64,000 bases of DNA, taken from NCBI GenBank assembly GCA_026724425.1, contig JAIUCV010000002.1, positions 5,337,001-5,401,000 on the forward strand. Reading direction: 5' to 3'. Origin of the DNA: Erythrophleum ivorense. Lineage: Eukaryota; Streptophyta; Magnoliopsida; Fabales; Fabaceae. Positions 36,600 through 50,600 of the stretch are shown here, in pieces. A model generated the notes under the pieces. The model was not told the origin of the DNA. It did not search any database and was given only the letters and a program-made list of their open reading frames with translations. Each line of letters starts with the position of its first letter. Within the stretch, counting starts at the first letter, position 1. The position numbers and the translations under genes were made by a program.

Positions 36600-39110
36600 G
36601 TCACGAGAGGGGACGGACACATTCCCTTAGCGAAATACTCAGCGAGTCAATCTACAGCTTTGTACTCCTTTCTAGAAACCCATCCTAGAGGGGAAAAAAA
36701 AAAAAGAGAACTTTTCCTTCAGAAACACAATATCATCAACGATATTTGAACTTTCCCATTCAGGACAGCAGCTTTTCTTTTGTACTGTTTCCACCAAAGC
36801 TTTATTATCAGACTCAACTTTGATATTCTCAAGCTTCAATTCCAGCGCCATGATAATTCCCTTTCGTAGAGCCATTGCTTCACTCATGAAGCAGAAGACA
36901 ACCTTGCATCTTGCCCCACCCATTTTAAGTGCTTCTCCCTTGAAATTTCTCATAACAATTCCCATCCTACAATATTACAATTTGCCACATATGAACCATC
37001 AACATTAATCTTGAATTGATTTCTTCTTGGTGTGGTGGGACCCATGAGATTTGCTCGACCTTTTCACTTCTATTTGGACTTCTAGAGCCTACCACCCAGC
37101 CATTAGATTACCCAATTTCTTCACAAGCATTATTAGCTCTACAAACAGTACTAATTAATGGGTCTGGCATTATATTTTGAAAATCCAGACACACCTCTAT
37201 TTCCATACATACCAGCACTTCATACCTATTAATGATTTATCAAAATCATTTAATTCTAGATCTACCATCACCCAACACAGCCATTTATCAAATCTCATCA
37301 CATCATTCCGATTGACAATAAAAGTAAAATGACTTCCAAACCATACCTTCCTCAACCATTCACACAGTAGCATCATATGCTCAATGATTTCATCTTTCTC
37401 TCCCACAGCATAGGCAAGTTGGGGTAGTTACACACTTCCTCTTCTATAGGTTCTCCCTCGTTGGTACAACACCCATACATAGCTTTCTTGAGAAGTGTTT
37501 CACCTTTGGGGGAGGCTTCAATTTCCATATAGCACTCCATAAGTATGCGGTACAGCAAAGGATGAGCCAGCTATATTCATTTCCGAAACTCCATAGATTT
37601 GTCTTGCCTCTTGATAACCCATTTTTACAGAGTAGCTCCCACTTTTCCCCCTTAGCCACATGTGCTGATCTTTTTAATAGCAGATTGGAATCTGAATACT
37701 CTTGATAGCATCAACCTCTTCTCTTATCAGACATACATCACAGATTGATAGATCCCAACCTCCATTTATTATACATTCAACTACTTTCCATTCCTCCAAT
37801 TCTTCATAAGAAGCACTAGAACCAATTTTGCAATTTGATAGCTTGGGTACCCAGGGGTCATTCCTAAATCAAGCCTTCCTCCCACTACCCACTTTCCAGC
37901 ATATATATTTTTCAGTTAACTTCCTCCCTTCAGGAATACTTGTTCACGCCCAAGAGGCTTGTGCTCCCTTCTTTACATGTCAAAAGTCAGTCTTTAGGAA
38001 ATAAATTCCTTTCATAATCCTCATCCATAATTCATTAGGAGAGGCAAGGACTCTCCACCCCTGCTTCACGAGTAAAGCCTAGTTGAAATTCATGAAATCT
38101 CTAAAACCAAGGCCCCTTTTATTCTTAGTCGTTGCTAGCTTCTTCCATGCCATCTAGTGAATTTTCTCCTCTTCATTCTTTTGGTCCCACCAGAAATTTG
38201 CTAAGATGCTATCTAACTCTTGACAATTTTTCTTGGGAAAAAAAAAACACATCATTGAAAAAGTCGGAATAGCGCCAGCAATTGATTTTCTCAATACTTC
38301 TCTATCGGCTTGAGACAAAAGTCCCTGTTTCTAGCCCTGAATCTTGCTACATACTCTCTGGCTCACAAATGCTAGTGCTTCTATCTTCGACATTCCTCAA
38401 AGAATTAGTAAACTCAAGTATTTGTTTAGGGGTTTTACTATCTTAATATCGAACTGATAACATATCTCATTTTTTAGTACCATTGAAGTATTTTTTTGAA
38501 AAAAAACAATATATGATTTTTCGAAATTTATTCATTGTCCAGGATTTTACAATACATATCTAAAGTATTTTTTAACACTACAATTTTCCCTATTTGTCTT
38601 CATAAAAAATACCAAAATATCTACAAAGAAACGATGAATTTGTGTTAGGCAACCTGTAATCATCTTGATTCCCTTTATCTGTTTTTGATCAATAAGAGAT
38701 TTCACCATCTTTGATAATACATCCGCAACTATTATAAAGAAGTACGAAGGTAGAGGTTTTTCCCTATCTTAATCCCCTCTTAAGAGTTAGGAACTTTTCT
38801 TTTATAGTAGCACATTGAATTTCATAGATCTTAGGCACCCCGTAATTCTTTCCACCTAACCCTGATTAAATCCTATCTTCAAAGGCACTTGTTGTAAAAA
38901 ATCCCACTCCATTCTATCATTTGCTTTATCAATGTCTAGCTTCATAGCTAATTCAATTGCAGCCCCTCGCTGCCTTTAGGTAACGGAACACCTCATGCAC
39001 CACAAGAATGTTATCATGTATCAAACTCCAACTGACTTCTCAGTATCTGGCTACCTGCAACCACTCAAAACTCCTCTGCCTTACTGGCTAATGAGTAAGA
39101 GGAAGCTGTC
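36600..39110 (-). mobile_element. Degenerate LINE (L1-type) fragment: RT to RNase H
   Basis: Read on the minus strand, the 5' part (about 38880-38960) encodes LAMKLDIDKANDRMEWDFL, matching the LK.D..KAYD..EW motif of plant LINE reverse transcriptase. Near 38600-38700 is IKGIKMI followed by IHRFFVDILVF, where functional elements have the F.DD box, so the catalytic site is lost. At 38050-38170 the conserved GLGFRDF..FN.ALL.KQGWR region appears with a stop inside. At 36672-37020 an RNase H-like domain reads FKINVDGSY, then SEAMALRKGIIMALEL and VESDNKAL. The ORF1 and endonuclease parts are absent, so the copy is 5'-truncated. It is dead because of multiple stops and frameshifts. Confidence 0.85.
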
Positions 39111-40569
39111 AAATTTACAAATATGAATAAAAAATATAATTATAATTAATCAGTAATCCAGTAAGAGAAAATACAAAGGAACAAGCAAAAATAAAATAAG
39201 TAGCGCATACACGCATGGAAAGAAAATGAATAGACCGATAGACTCTTTCCCCCACATCCCTGCATTTCTCTCTCCCGTACTGCTTTCATTGACGTTGCTC
39301 TCCTTCTCAGCTACTGAATTTCGAAGTGTGTGTTTGCATTTTTCATTTTCAATCTTCGACGCAATTAATTACTCTATACAGTGTGTGCACTTCTATGACA
39401 GTTCGAAAAGCACGTTCACATTCACCTAAGATGCTATTTTGATTTGATCTTTGTACATTTATTAGTTTTCTGTTCGTTCTTTGATAAGTGATTGCGTCAT
39501 TGCCACTGTACATTTATACACTTGAATTGCCTGTAGAAGTTATAGCAGGAAAATGACACTATAGGAAAAACACAATTTTGAGAAAAATATTTTCATCTTT
39601 AATTCGTTGATATTCTGCATCATTTCTGTCAAAAAGCATATTAATAGAAACTTTATTACAATGCTGTAGCAAGAAAATTACACTACGGCAAAACTATGAT
39701 GAGTTGGCCGGATTTTTGGAGAAAGAAATTCTACCTGCTATCTCACATTGTCCCTAAGCTCTGATTCAACCTTACAAATTCACTAGCCATTTCTTTCATT
39801 CCACTTTCTAAATCTAGCCATTAAATCATCTTCACATCACATCACACCACCTGTGAGGAAGAAGACACCTTAAGGGCCAAAATTTGGTCTTTTATGACTT
39901 GAATTAGGAGGTTCAGGTCAGAAATCACGCAGATGAGTGAGTCACATTCGTGAGCCCAACTTAATGCTCATGAAGCCATCTTTGCTCTTCACAAAGCCAG
40001 TGTTGAATTTCATGAAGCCATCAAAGTTTTTCGCAATCGCTAAAGTAGTGGTAGAGGAGGGATTTAAAGGAAAGATGAAGAGAAGAGGAAAGTATGAGAA
40101 ATAGAGAAAAGGGTGAGAGAGGTTAGGTTCAGAGAAAGTAGCACTTGTGAGGAACAGTAGATTGAGAGCAAAGTAGAAGAGGGGAAGACATGAGAGAGAA
40201 AGAGAGAAGGAATGACCATGTAAATGTGTGTAAAAATTAAAAATTTGTTCACACTCTATAAAGAAGGAGAAACTTTCTGAAGGTGAGTGAGAGAAGGAGA
40301 AAGTGGATAGGAAATTCTAAGATTTGAAATTGAGATTGAAACACAGAAAACAAAAAAAAACAAAAAGTAGGTCGTAGCATGAATAGAAAGGAAAAGGGAT
40401 AGAAATAGATGTTTCTATAGTTGCTTCCGTGTTGTTGCGTGCAGCCCGGACGAAGTAAGCCAAAGGAACTAGCGGCTAATGAACAGTGAAAAAGCAAAAA
40501 AAAAACTCACAAATAAAAGGAACAATTGTGGCTTATGGAGTGCAAAAGGAACAGTTGCAAGGATTCAAC

Positions 40570-40600
<31 letters not shown>

Positions 40601-41670
40601 GATTGGATAACATTTGAAAGGGGTAGAGGGCTACGCTGAGGCAGGCAGCACTAAAATAACATGCACCAAGCATGATATTGGGGACGTCTGATTTTGCTTG
40701 TAACTACGAAAATATTTGGATGATTCGGTTTCGTTGTCCAACAGATCAAGCTGCTTGATTTTAAGTGTAAATTAAATTTTCTAAATTTTCAGAGGCATGG
40801 GTTGAAAAGGAAGCTCCAGTATATTTCAAAGATGGTTAGAAATGTACAGATTGGTCTGCAGGAATTAGAAACTTGAAACACGAAGATATTACTTAAGTTA
40901 TAAAGTGATATCCAAAACATGATTACCTTTTTTCCTAGATGTATGCACAACTTTTACTCTGTTAAGTGGTTTTTTTTCCCCTTTTAATGGCAGTAAGCCA
41001 CACTGGGAATAGATTGATAAGCCCTGATAAAATATGCAATATCTACTAATGAGTTAACAGGAATATCCTTGCCATTTCCCTTTTTTTTTTTCCAATTAAT
41101 TCTGCTATATATCTTATGAGCCATTTATCTTCCCGTTCGGTCATCACTGTCACGCATTTTTATGCATGACTTACATCTACTTCGTATCTATATCAGTCAT
41201 TATGGGCATTGATGTCGTAAAAGATATTTGATGCATAACCTTTAAACCTAACGATGCTACTCTTACATTAAATAGCTTTTATAAACAATAGTAACTTCAA
41301 AGATATAATCAATTATATTATCAACCAAGTCAAGAAAATGACAGCGGGGACTGAAATAAAAAGGGCATAGATGATTGGTGAGAACGAGATTGAATAAATT
41401 TAGACGAAAATATAAAAGAAGGCTGCACCCTGGATGGAGCAGAAAATATTGAGCGGTAAAGATGTAAGCAAAGATACCCCTGCATTAAGATTTTGTAATG
41501 ATTGATCCTTCAAAGGGCGAACTCATCTTAAATTAAAAGGCCAACAGGGTTACTTTCTTTACACGGCTTGAGATTTCTTCCCGTTACGGTAGTGACAAGT
41601 CGCCAAGGAAAATTAAACATCCCAAACCCAAGAACGTAAAAACAATACCACTCTTAAGATCGGATGCAAG
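39111..41670. other. Intergenic between the LINE remnant and the RFC gene
   Basis: No gene recognised. Two short motifs resembling CACTA-transposon ends (CACTATAGGAAAAAC at about 39556, CACTACGGCAAAACT at about 39691) occur without a matching far end. An (AT)n run lies at 40574-40600. The minus strand from 39900 to 40500 is pyrimidine-rich and yields spurious short open frames. The last part is the presumed RFC 3' flank. Confidence 0.4.
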
Positions 41671-44600
41671 TTAATTAGCAGCCGCAACCAGTGCAGATCT
41701 AGCACGTGTGAAAGAAGCAATAACCGATCCCAGCTGGAGCTTATCATTGCACCCAAAACTCAATCTGTATCTGCAGGAAGAGACAAAGTACCATTCCCAT
41801 TACCATAAGTCAAAACTCCCAAGAACCCAAAAAATATATAACTCAGCTATTGACTACAAAACTGCACTCAACCGCAATCCTCCACTAGAGGGAAGGAGGA
41901 AGAAAAGGATGAAACTGATAGGGGATAGAAAGAAGGGGTATGCACGAAGGCTGGCGCATATATAGGTTCAAGGCACTTCTATGAAATATGAATAACTAAC
42001 CTTGTGTTATAGATCAACTACAACCTATCACATACCAGCACGTAAAAAACGATAGATCATATTAGGCACAACAATGGTCAATATAAATTAATCATAGATG
42101 ATGCATTAGAGTGACTAAAGTATCATAATGCATCTGGTTCAGATATGAGTAACTCTTTCTTTCAAACTCAAATATCTATCTGTCAAATCAGGGAGAAGGA
42201 AAATGGTTTGCAGAAGAGTAGGATAGGAATAAATACTCTATGTCAGCCAAATCATTCACCAACTGTACTCGAACGCCTGGAGGCATCTTAATCTTAAAAA
42301 CAAACCTGTGAAAACAACACCGAGAAAATAAGATCGTGAAAAGAATTACCAGGAAGTTGGACAGTTTGCATGATGCATAAGGCTTACATTGTCACTTCTC
42401 TCACAATATCCACCAGAGCCAATCCTTTTCTTGTCTTGATTTCATGTATTCCTATAGGAAGTTATGCCAAAAAAGAAATATATATATATATATATATATA
42501 AATTGCTTAGTAAAATTAACTGGAAAAAATACCATTAAAAGAAGTAAAAAATCTGTGAATACTTTTAAAGCTATCTGCAAATTGTTCATTCAGAAGCCAG
42601 TAAGATATTTGCTCAATGTCTTTGGGTAATGGGTTTCCAGTACATAGGTAAACAGCTTCTTCTGTTATCTGCTGAGAAGCCATATGCGTTGACTGCAAAA
42701 ATGAAGCAACGAAAAAAGTCATCTAGAATCCATTGGCACAAATAATCCAGAATATAATTATTGATAACATCATTTCCACCGTTGCAAGTTGATAGTAGTT
42801 CTAGACATTTGGATAACTATGTTATATTCTAGGAAGCACGAACACTTCATATACAGCAAGACTTTTAGAAGCATGCCTAAGTATCAAATATGGAGAAATT
42901 GCATACTCCTCAGCTGTTGGTAATTGGGGGAAAAACACTACGACACCAAGCATAGGCCATACTTCTCCAAAAAATACTAAACTATGACACCCAGCATCAC
43001 TTTTTTAAGATTTTATAGTATTGAAGATATTCAAAAGTTTATAGTATAGAATGTTCATCTTTTTTCATTGTCTATAACCCTAGTTTGTAATCCTAAACAA
43101 CACAATCAAATTATGCCCTTGTCATGTCAAGGCTTTGCCATGACCCCAGCTTCCCTGCTTCTTTCTATTAAATTAGAGTCAATGGAACGAACATGCATGC
43201 CTACCAATAATTGTATGCTTCTATAAATGTCCCCGCATGTGTGTGTGTGTGTGTTTTTCGCCCGCTGAGGAAGGGGGGAGGGGATACTGAAGCATTATAA
43301 TACTCATTCCCAAAATAAAATTTGGTCAAATACAACAGGTACAATTACTCCTTTATCAGCAAAAACAAAAAAATAGGACAAGCACTATCAGATTTGTGTA
43401 TCTAAGAGAACTAAAGGCTGCCAGCAAAAAGAAAGCAGCATCTAATTAAGAAACGCAACCTGCAGAATGTTCAAAGCCTTTCTCATGTCACCATTACTGA
43501 GCCGAACAAGTGCTGCTAAGCCACTTTCCGTGACATCAAGCCTAGTCAAATTACAAAATGTGAATGATCATATTGTAAGTTATTAAGATCAAAAGTTGAA
43601 ACACAATGTTAGAACTGTTAATAACAAGATACTAGAGTGACTATCCAGTAGCAATTATGGACCTAAGCAAAATAAATAGTCTGCTCCAAAAGAAAATTCT
43701 AAAGAAATCTACACAAAACGTCAATAACCCAACTAATTAAATCACAGCGGTCAACTAAAAAGAATAAATTGGTTGATAATTTAACAATTATTTAATTATA
43801 AGAATTAGCATTTCCGCATTTATGTACAAATGAATGTAAGGATCAATGTATAAATATTTTGCGCACACAAACATCCAACACAAAATCATGTTCCTGAAAC
43901 ACTGAAATTTCGCTTTCATGAAATTTAAAAATAGTTTAATCTTAATTGTTCTTCTGACTGTAATTCTCATTTGGAAAACTTAGAATTCTTCCTTTATGAT
44001 GTCATATATAAAAATTCTGAAAAAAAAGGTGTAACTCTTCCTAACAAAAGAGCTCTTTCCAATCAGGTAATTACTTCAATCATGTATGGACAATTTATAT
44101 CACCTTCTCAAATGAAAAGAAAGTGGGTGCACTATAATAATGGAATCAATAGAAAGAAAGTACATTTCCCCCCACCAGTCCCCAGTGCCCTGGCCCTGCA
44201 GGATGGTTATCAAAACAGAAACAGAAAATTTGTCCAGAAAGTTCCTTTGAATGAACTGACACCCAAGAAGAGCCACAACTTTCCTCTCTGCATGAAAGCT
44301 GCTGGTGATTAGATGTCCTAATTGTTGGAGATTTTCTAGCCGTTACAATTAGCTTGGATTCTTTCCTGATTAGATCTGATTATACGGCCTTTAATCCCAG
44401 ATTCTATGGGACTGGGTCAACACTTTATTTCCATTTATTTTCCCTTATCCATGTCTTTTATTTCCCTCTATTTTCTTTCCTTTTTAAGCCTCCTGTGTCT
44501 CAGGATTCGAGTGGTCTCTTTGGGGCCATAGTCCCTATAAATTGCTTTCCTTTGCATTCAAATAAATGTGAAGAATTCAGATTTATTTTCTCTAAATATT

Positions 44601-47600
44601 CATGGTATCAGAGCATCACTATGCCCGATCCTTCCCAAATTATTTTCAGGCATATTAAAGCCCTCAATTCCAAAACCCATGATGAGCATAGCTTCACCAC
44701 CAGAGTGACCCGTGTCACTCCAACTACCCATGAAGTTTCTGTTGCCTCTGGTGCTCTCTCAGCCTAGCCTTCCCCTCTCCTTATCATTGGACACGAGCTA
44801 AATGGGAGCAAGTATTTGTAATGGTCATCAAATGTCCTCATGTATGTGAAAGGAAAGGGAAAGGCTGGCTACCTCATATGAGATACCCCTTCTTCAAGCA
44901 CTTCAGATCCAAAATATCTGACGTGGGATGCTGAAAATAACATGATCATGTCATGGCTCATCAAATCCATGACACCTGATAATGGGGAAAATTACCTCTG
45001 GTGAAAAATGGCCCAAGAAATTTGGGAGGCCATTCGTGAGACTTACTCAACCAAAGAAAACACTATGGAGCCATTTAACATTGAAGGTGTTCTCCATGAT
45101 TTGAGGTAAGGTGATCTTACTTTTACTCAATATTCTTCTCTTCTTCACAGATATTGGCACCAACTTGATCTTTTTGAGACTTACACTTGGGGTTGCAGTA
45201 CGGATGCATCCAATTACAAGCAGAATGTTGAAAGGAAACGAACATATAAATTTTTAGTTGGCCTCAATGATAAGTTTGAACAGGTTTAGGGGAGAATATT
45301 AGCCACCAAACCTTTCCCTTCTCTCTGTCAAGCCATTTCAGAAGCTCGGAGAGAGGAAAGTAGCAAGAAGCTGTTGCAAGGTCCCTCCAACAGCCAAACC
45401 AGTGTTAAGATCTCAGCCTTCGCTGCCCATGGCACCTCCAACCAATTCTCTTACAACAAGCAAAAGAAGGTGGGCACACGTTGGTGTGAACATTGTCACA
45501 AATCTGGTCATACAAGGAAACTTGCTACAAGTTGCATGGTAAGCCACCTAATAGGAAGCCTCAGCCAAAGGCGGATGCTAGGGGCTATCAAGTGGCAACA
45601 GAAGATGATACACCTTCTGAGTCTTCATTGTTCAGCCAAAAGCAACTGAATCTCCTATAGAAAATATTTGTTACTCAAAGCTCAGCCACTAATGACAAGG
45701 ACGCAATAGGTACTAGGAATATTGCCCAGTTAAGTAACTCACACAACTTAAATGACCAAATGTGGACAGGGGATTGAGGTGCATCTGACCATATGGCTAG
45801 TAATCCTACTTTTGTTGACAATATCGGTTCACGTAATGCTTCTTTAAAGGTCAAAATAACTAATGGGTCATTAGCCAATGTCACTAGTGTGGGCATAGTA
45901 ACTATTTCTAAGCACGTTATTCTGAAGAATGTGTTATTGGTCCCTAAACTTGATTGCAATCTATTATCAATTAGCAAAGTTACCAAGGGTAATGGCTATG
46001 TAGCTAACTTTATAGACGGTAAATGTATTTTTCAGGACTTGGCATCCAAGAGGATGATTGACAATGCTAAAGAGGTGGCTAACCTCTATCTTATGGGCAT
46101 CACTACTCAAAATAAAAGGGAATACACTGCTGCTAGTAACCATTCTGATTTACTGTAGTGGCACCACTGTTTAGGCCACCCTAATGTGAAATATATATGC
46201 TTTTCTGGTTGAGCATAGTATACATCATCAAAGCTTTTGCATTTACACGCCTCAACAAAATAAGATTGTTGAGCTAAAGAATAGACGCCTCCTTTAAATT
46301 GTTAGATCCCTCATGCTCACTATGAATGTTCCTAAAACTCTTTGGGAGGAAGCCCTTCTCACTCCTGCTTACCTTATTAATAGAATGCCTACCTAAGCTT
46401 TGAATTTCCAAGTACCCTGCCATATTCTTCTTAAGACCTTTCCAAATACCCATTCCATTTCTACCCTTCCTATTAAAGTTTTCGGCTGTACCACCTTTGT
46501 GCACCTACATCACAGCAATAAACTTGACCTTAAGGCCATAAAATGTATCTTTGTAGGGTACTCATCTTCTCAAAAGGGTTGTAAGTGCTATGCTCACTCC
46601 TTGCACAAATTTTTTGTTCCTAAGGATGTCACATTTTTTTAGGACCAACCTTACTACTGCAAAGCCTCCATTCAGGGGAAGAGTATTTTCCAACACAAAA
46701 TATGGAGCCTTTGCATTGAAGAACATCTTCATTCTCATTACCTTGGACCTATTCAACCTATCCCTGTCTTTGCTTTCCTTGAACCCAAGCCTAATAGAGC
46801 CATTCTTGCTCACACTACCATTGAACCCAAACCAAACCTCACCCTTAATGTTGAACCAGAAAATTTAACAAATCAAGGATATGAAGATGATAATCAGAAA
46901 AGGTTCAAGAGGTAGAGGCTGACCTATCTCCTATGCAGGACAACTCCTTAATTCCAAGTCTAGGAATGGATTCTAAAATTGCAACTGATGATTAGGATAT
47001 TCCCATTGCTTTGAGGAAAGGAATCAAATCCTGTACTAAGCACTCCTTTGGCCAAGAATATTCATGAAGCTCTCAAGCAAGAAGAATGGAGAAATGCCAT
47101 GCATGAGAAGATGAATGCACTCGAGAAGAATAGCATGTGGGATCTAGTCGCATTAACCAAAGGGAAAAGACCTATAGGGTGCAAATGGCTCTTCAACATC
47201 AAGTTCAATTCAAATGAAAGCATCAGTCATTACAAAGCAAGATTGATAGCAAAAAGATTTACCCAAACATATGGAATATATTATCACGAAATCTTCACTT
47301 TGGTAGCCAAATTTAACTCCATCAAAGTTCTCTTGGCTCTAGATGCTAATTTAGATTGGCCCCTATTACAACTTGATGTCAAGAATATATTCCTAAAAGG
47401 GGATTTGGATATAGAAGTTTATATGATTGTTCCTCTTGGGTTTGATGCTCATAGCAATGAAAAAGTTTGCAAGCTCAAAAAATCTCTCTACGGTTTCAAA
47501 CAATCTCCTAGATCTTGGTTTAAGGAATTTACTATGGCTATAAAGAAACAACGTTACTAGGGCAAGCTGACCACACTATCTTCACCAAGTTCTCACCTGA

Positions 47601-50600
47601 TGGGAAGATAGCTGTTCCAATTGTATATATTGATGATATCATAGTCACTGGTGACTATGCTAATGGAATTAAGGCTAAAAGGGCATCGACAAAAAAAATT
47701 GAGATAAAAGACCTTGGGTTGTTGAAATACTTTTTGGAAATGGAAGTAGCAGGATTAACAAAAGGGATTGTCATATCTTCGAGGAAATACACCCTTGATC
47801 ATTTTAAGGAAACAAGAATGTCAGGATGTAGGCTGACAAATACTCCTATTGAGGCTGACTACAAGTTAAAGTTCTCTTAAGAAAGCTCCGCAACTAACAC
47901 TAAAAGGTACCAAAGACTAGTGAAAAAACTCATCTACCTTACTCAAGGCTAGACATCAACTTTCCTATTAGTGTCATTGGCCAATTCATGAGTGAGCCCA
48001 CAAAAGCTCATCTTAAGGCTACCTATAGGATCTTAAGGTACCTAAAAATGACACCTAGAAAAGGAATGTTCTTTCAAAAATGTACCAACCATGAAGTTGA
48101 AATATTTTGTGATGCAAATTAGGTCGGTTCTATCACTAATAGAAGATCCACTTCAGGCTATTATACTTATATCTAAGGACACCTAGTAACTTAGAGGAAC
48201 AAGAAACAATCAATTGTTGCTACGGACAATGTTGAGGCTAAGTATAGAGCTTTAGCTTAAGGAATCTGTGAATGCTTATGGTTAAAGAAATTACTAGGTG
48301 AATTAAGGATCGGATATGAAGAACCCATAAAGGTTTTATGTGATAACTTGATTGCTCTTAGTATTGCAAGTATGCTATTCAACATGATAGAATTAAACAT
48401 GTTGAAATTGACCGCCACTTCATCAAAGAAAAAGTGGAGTCTGGGTTTCTCATTCTCTCATATACTATTATAAAACTTCAAGTTGTTGACATTTGTACCT
48501 AAGCGTTGACTTGGATTAGATTTGAAGAACTTGAAATCAAGTTGGAGATAATTAACATATACTCCCTAGCTTAAGAGGGAGTGTTAGTGATTAGCTATCC
48601 TAATTATTGGAGATTTTCTAGCTGTTAGGATTAGCTTGGATTCTTCCCTGATTAGATCTATTTATGCAGCCTGTAATCCCAAATTCTATGAGATTGCGTC
48701 AATACTTTATTGCCATTTATTTTCCCTTATCCATGTCCTTTATATCCCTTTATTTTCTTTCCTTTTGGGCCTCCTATATATCAGGATTCTAGTGGTCTCT
48801 ATGGTCATGGACATGGTACCTATAAATCGCTCTCCTTTGCATTCGAATAAAGGTCAAGAATTCAGATTCATTTACTCTAAATATTCTTCAAAAGCTTTTG
48901 GACACAAATTGTATATGAAAAGTCAACTGTTAAAAATAGACCATCATTCTGGCTTTGAGCAGATAAATTATTAACATGGGCTGAAACATAAGCAGAATAA
49001 CTTTATTCTTATGGGATCAACAATAAAGAACTTTGTTCCTTAATTATCATTATACTGGAATTCAATAAAAACAAGACTCCAACTAAGAAAACACAAATTC
49101 TCACAAGCAAGAAGCTAGGTGATGACAAGAAGCAACAAAACAAAGGAAATCCTCCGACCCTACTAGTGCATTATGCATACATGATAACAGAGATGATGAC
49201 GCTTACCCTTCAGCCTTAATGATATGTTTCAGTCTCTCAGTGATATGGACAGCATCAAGAGGGGCAAATCGAAACCGAGTGCATCTTGATTGCAGTGCTG
49301 GAATAATCTTGTTTACATGGTTACAGATAAGCGCAAACCTAGTATTTTTTGTATATTTCTCAATCACTGTACCAGAAGATGATGAAGAGTATTATAACAC
49401 AACAAAATGGTTTAAAGCCCTGCTATAGAGACAATAGTCAGCATATACCTCTACGCAATGCAAATTGTGCATCCTTTGTCATTGCATCTGCCTCATCTAA
49501 CAAGACCAACTTTATGGAGGACTTGACTCTGTAAAACAAAGACCTTTTGTTCATCAGCTAAGGCCAAAACAGGCAGTTTCAGTATACCTCCAGAGCAACA
49601 ACCCCCCCCCCCCCAAAAAAAAGTAAAAATTGAAACTCTAGTTCCATGCCTTGACATGTAGTTTCACAATCAAATGCACAGAACAGAACACAGAAAAACA
49701 ACAACTCGTGCCTTAAACACTCAAGTGAAATAAACCCAGAAAACAAAAAAAAGACAAATTCTTTTTATCACCTTTAATGGTTTAAGTGTTCATCCTGTAT
49801 AAAGGAAGATACTGTCTACAATATAACTACCATAGTTCCCAGTTAGGAAATTATATTAAAAAATTAATGCTTTCCCATTAAATTATTAAAAGCTTAACAG
49901 AATAATATCATGTAGTTTCACAATAACTCATGCCTTGACATGTAGTTTCACAATCAAATGCACAGAACAGAAGACAAAAGAAACAACTCGTGCCTTATAC
50001 AATTGGAAACATCATGACTAAAAAATGATATTTAAAAAAAACAAAAATTAAAACAAAAGAAAACAGAAGAAAACAATGACGAATACTTTTTATCACCTTC
50101 AATGGTTTAAGTGTTCATGTCTGTATAAGGGAAGATACTATTTACAATATATATTAAAAAAAATAATGCTTTCCTATTAAATTATTAAAATCTTAGCAGA
50201 ATAATATCTAGCAGAACAGAAACTAAAACCAAAGAATATCAGATAAAAGGGAGGGGGGGAATTCAACACCAAATTTGCAATTGTTGGAGTTATAAATTTC
50301 CAGGGCAAAGACACAAGACCAGACAAAATTTATATGAAACCAATGTAGAACCTCTGAACTGACCAGCATAACTGATTAGAAGCTCACAAATCAGTACAAG
50401 TACCTGAAAATACAGAAATACTAGATACATGGAGAACATTACTTAATCGTAAGATACATTAACATACATATGCAACATAAAATGTTCTGTAGTACCATGG
50501 AAGCAGATTATATGTATTCACACTCTGGCTCAGGGCAATTACCACATTATATAACCAAAAAACTGAGCAATATCATGTCATATGCCAGTTCAAAATAAAA

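Larger units (their letters stand above)
44295..48895 (+). mobile_element. Ty1/copia LTR retrotransposon inserted in RFC intron 4
   Basis: Left LTR 44300-44602 and right LTR 48582-48890, both starting TG and ending CA. Target duplication AAAGC lies at 44295-44299 and 48891-48895. The primer-binding site TGGTATCAGAGC (44603-44614) matches the 3' end of initiator Met tRNA. A polypurine tract AAGAGGGAG ends at 48581. Coding order is gag with a CEHCHKSGHTRK zinc knuckle (about 45492), protease, GAG-pre-integrase, integrase, reverse transcriptase, RNase H, which is the copia order. It is inactive: the protease active site reads D-stop-GASDHM (TGA at 45775-45777), and stops and frameshifts break the rest. 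The RT active box YIDD is intact (47626-47637). The LTRs differ visibly at many sites, so the insertion is old. It lies opposite to the host gene. Confidence 0.96.

Noticed and set aside
36820..37659. Several overlapping minus- and plus-strand frames treated as separate genes
   Set aside because: They are broken pieces or shadows of the LINE RNase H and zf-RVT region.
43200..43280. (GT)n run and GC-rich tail as a possible RNA gene
   Set aside because: A simple microsatellite in RFC intron 5 flank; no tRNA or snoRNA features seen.
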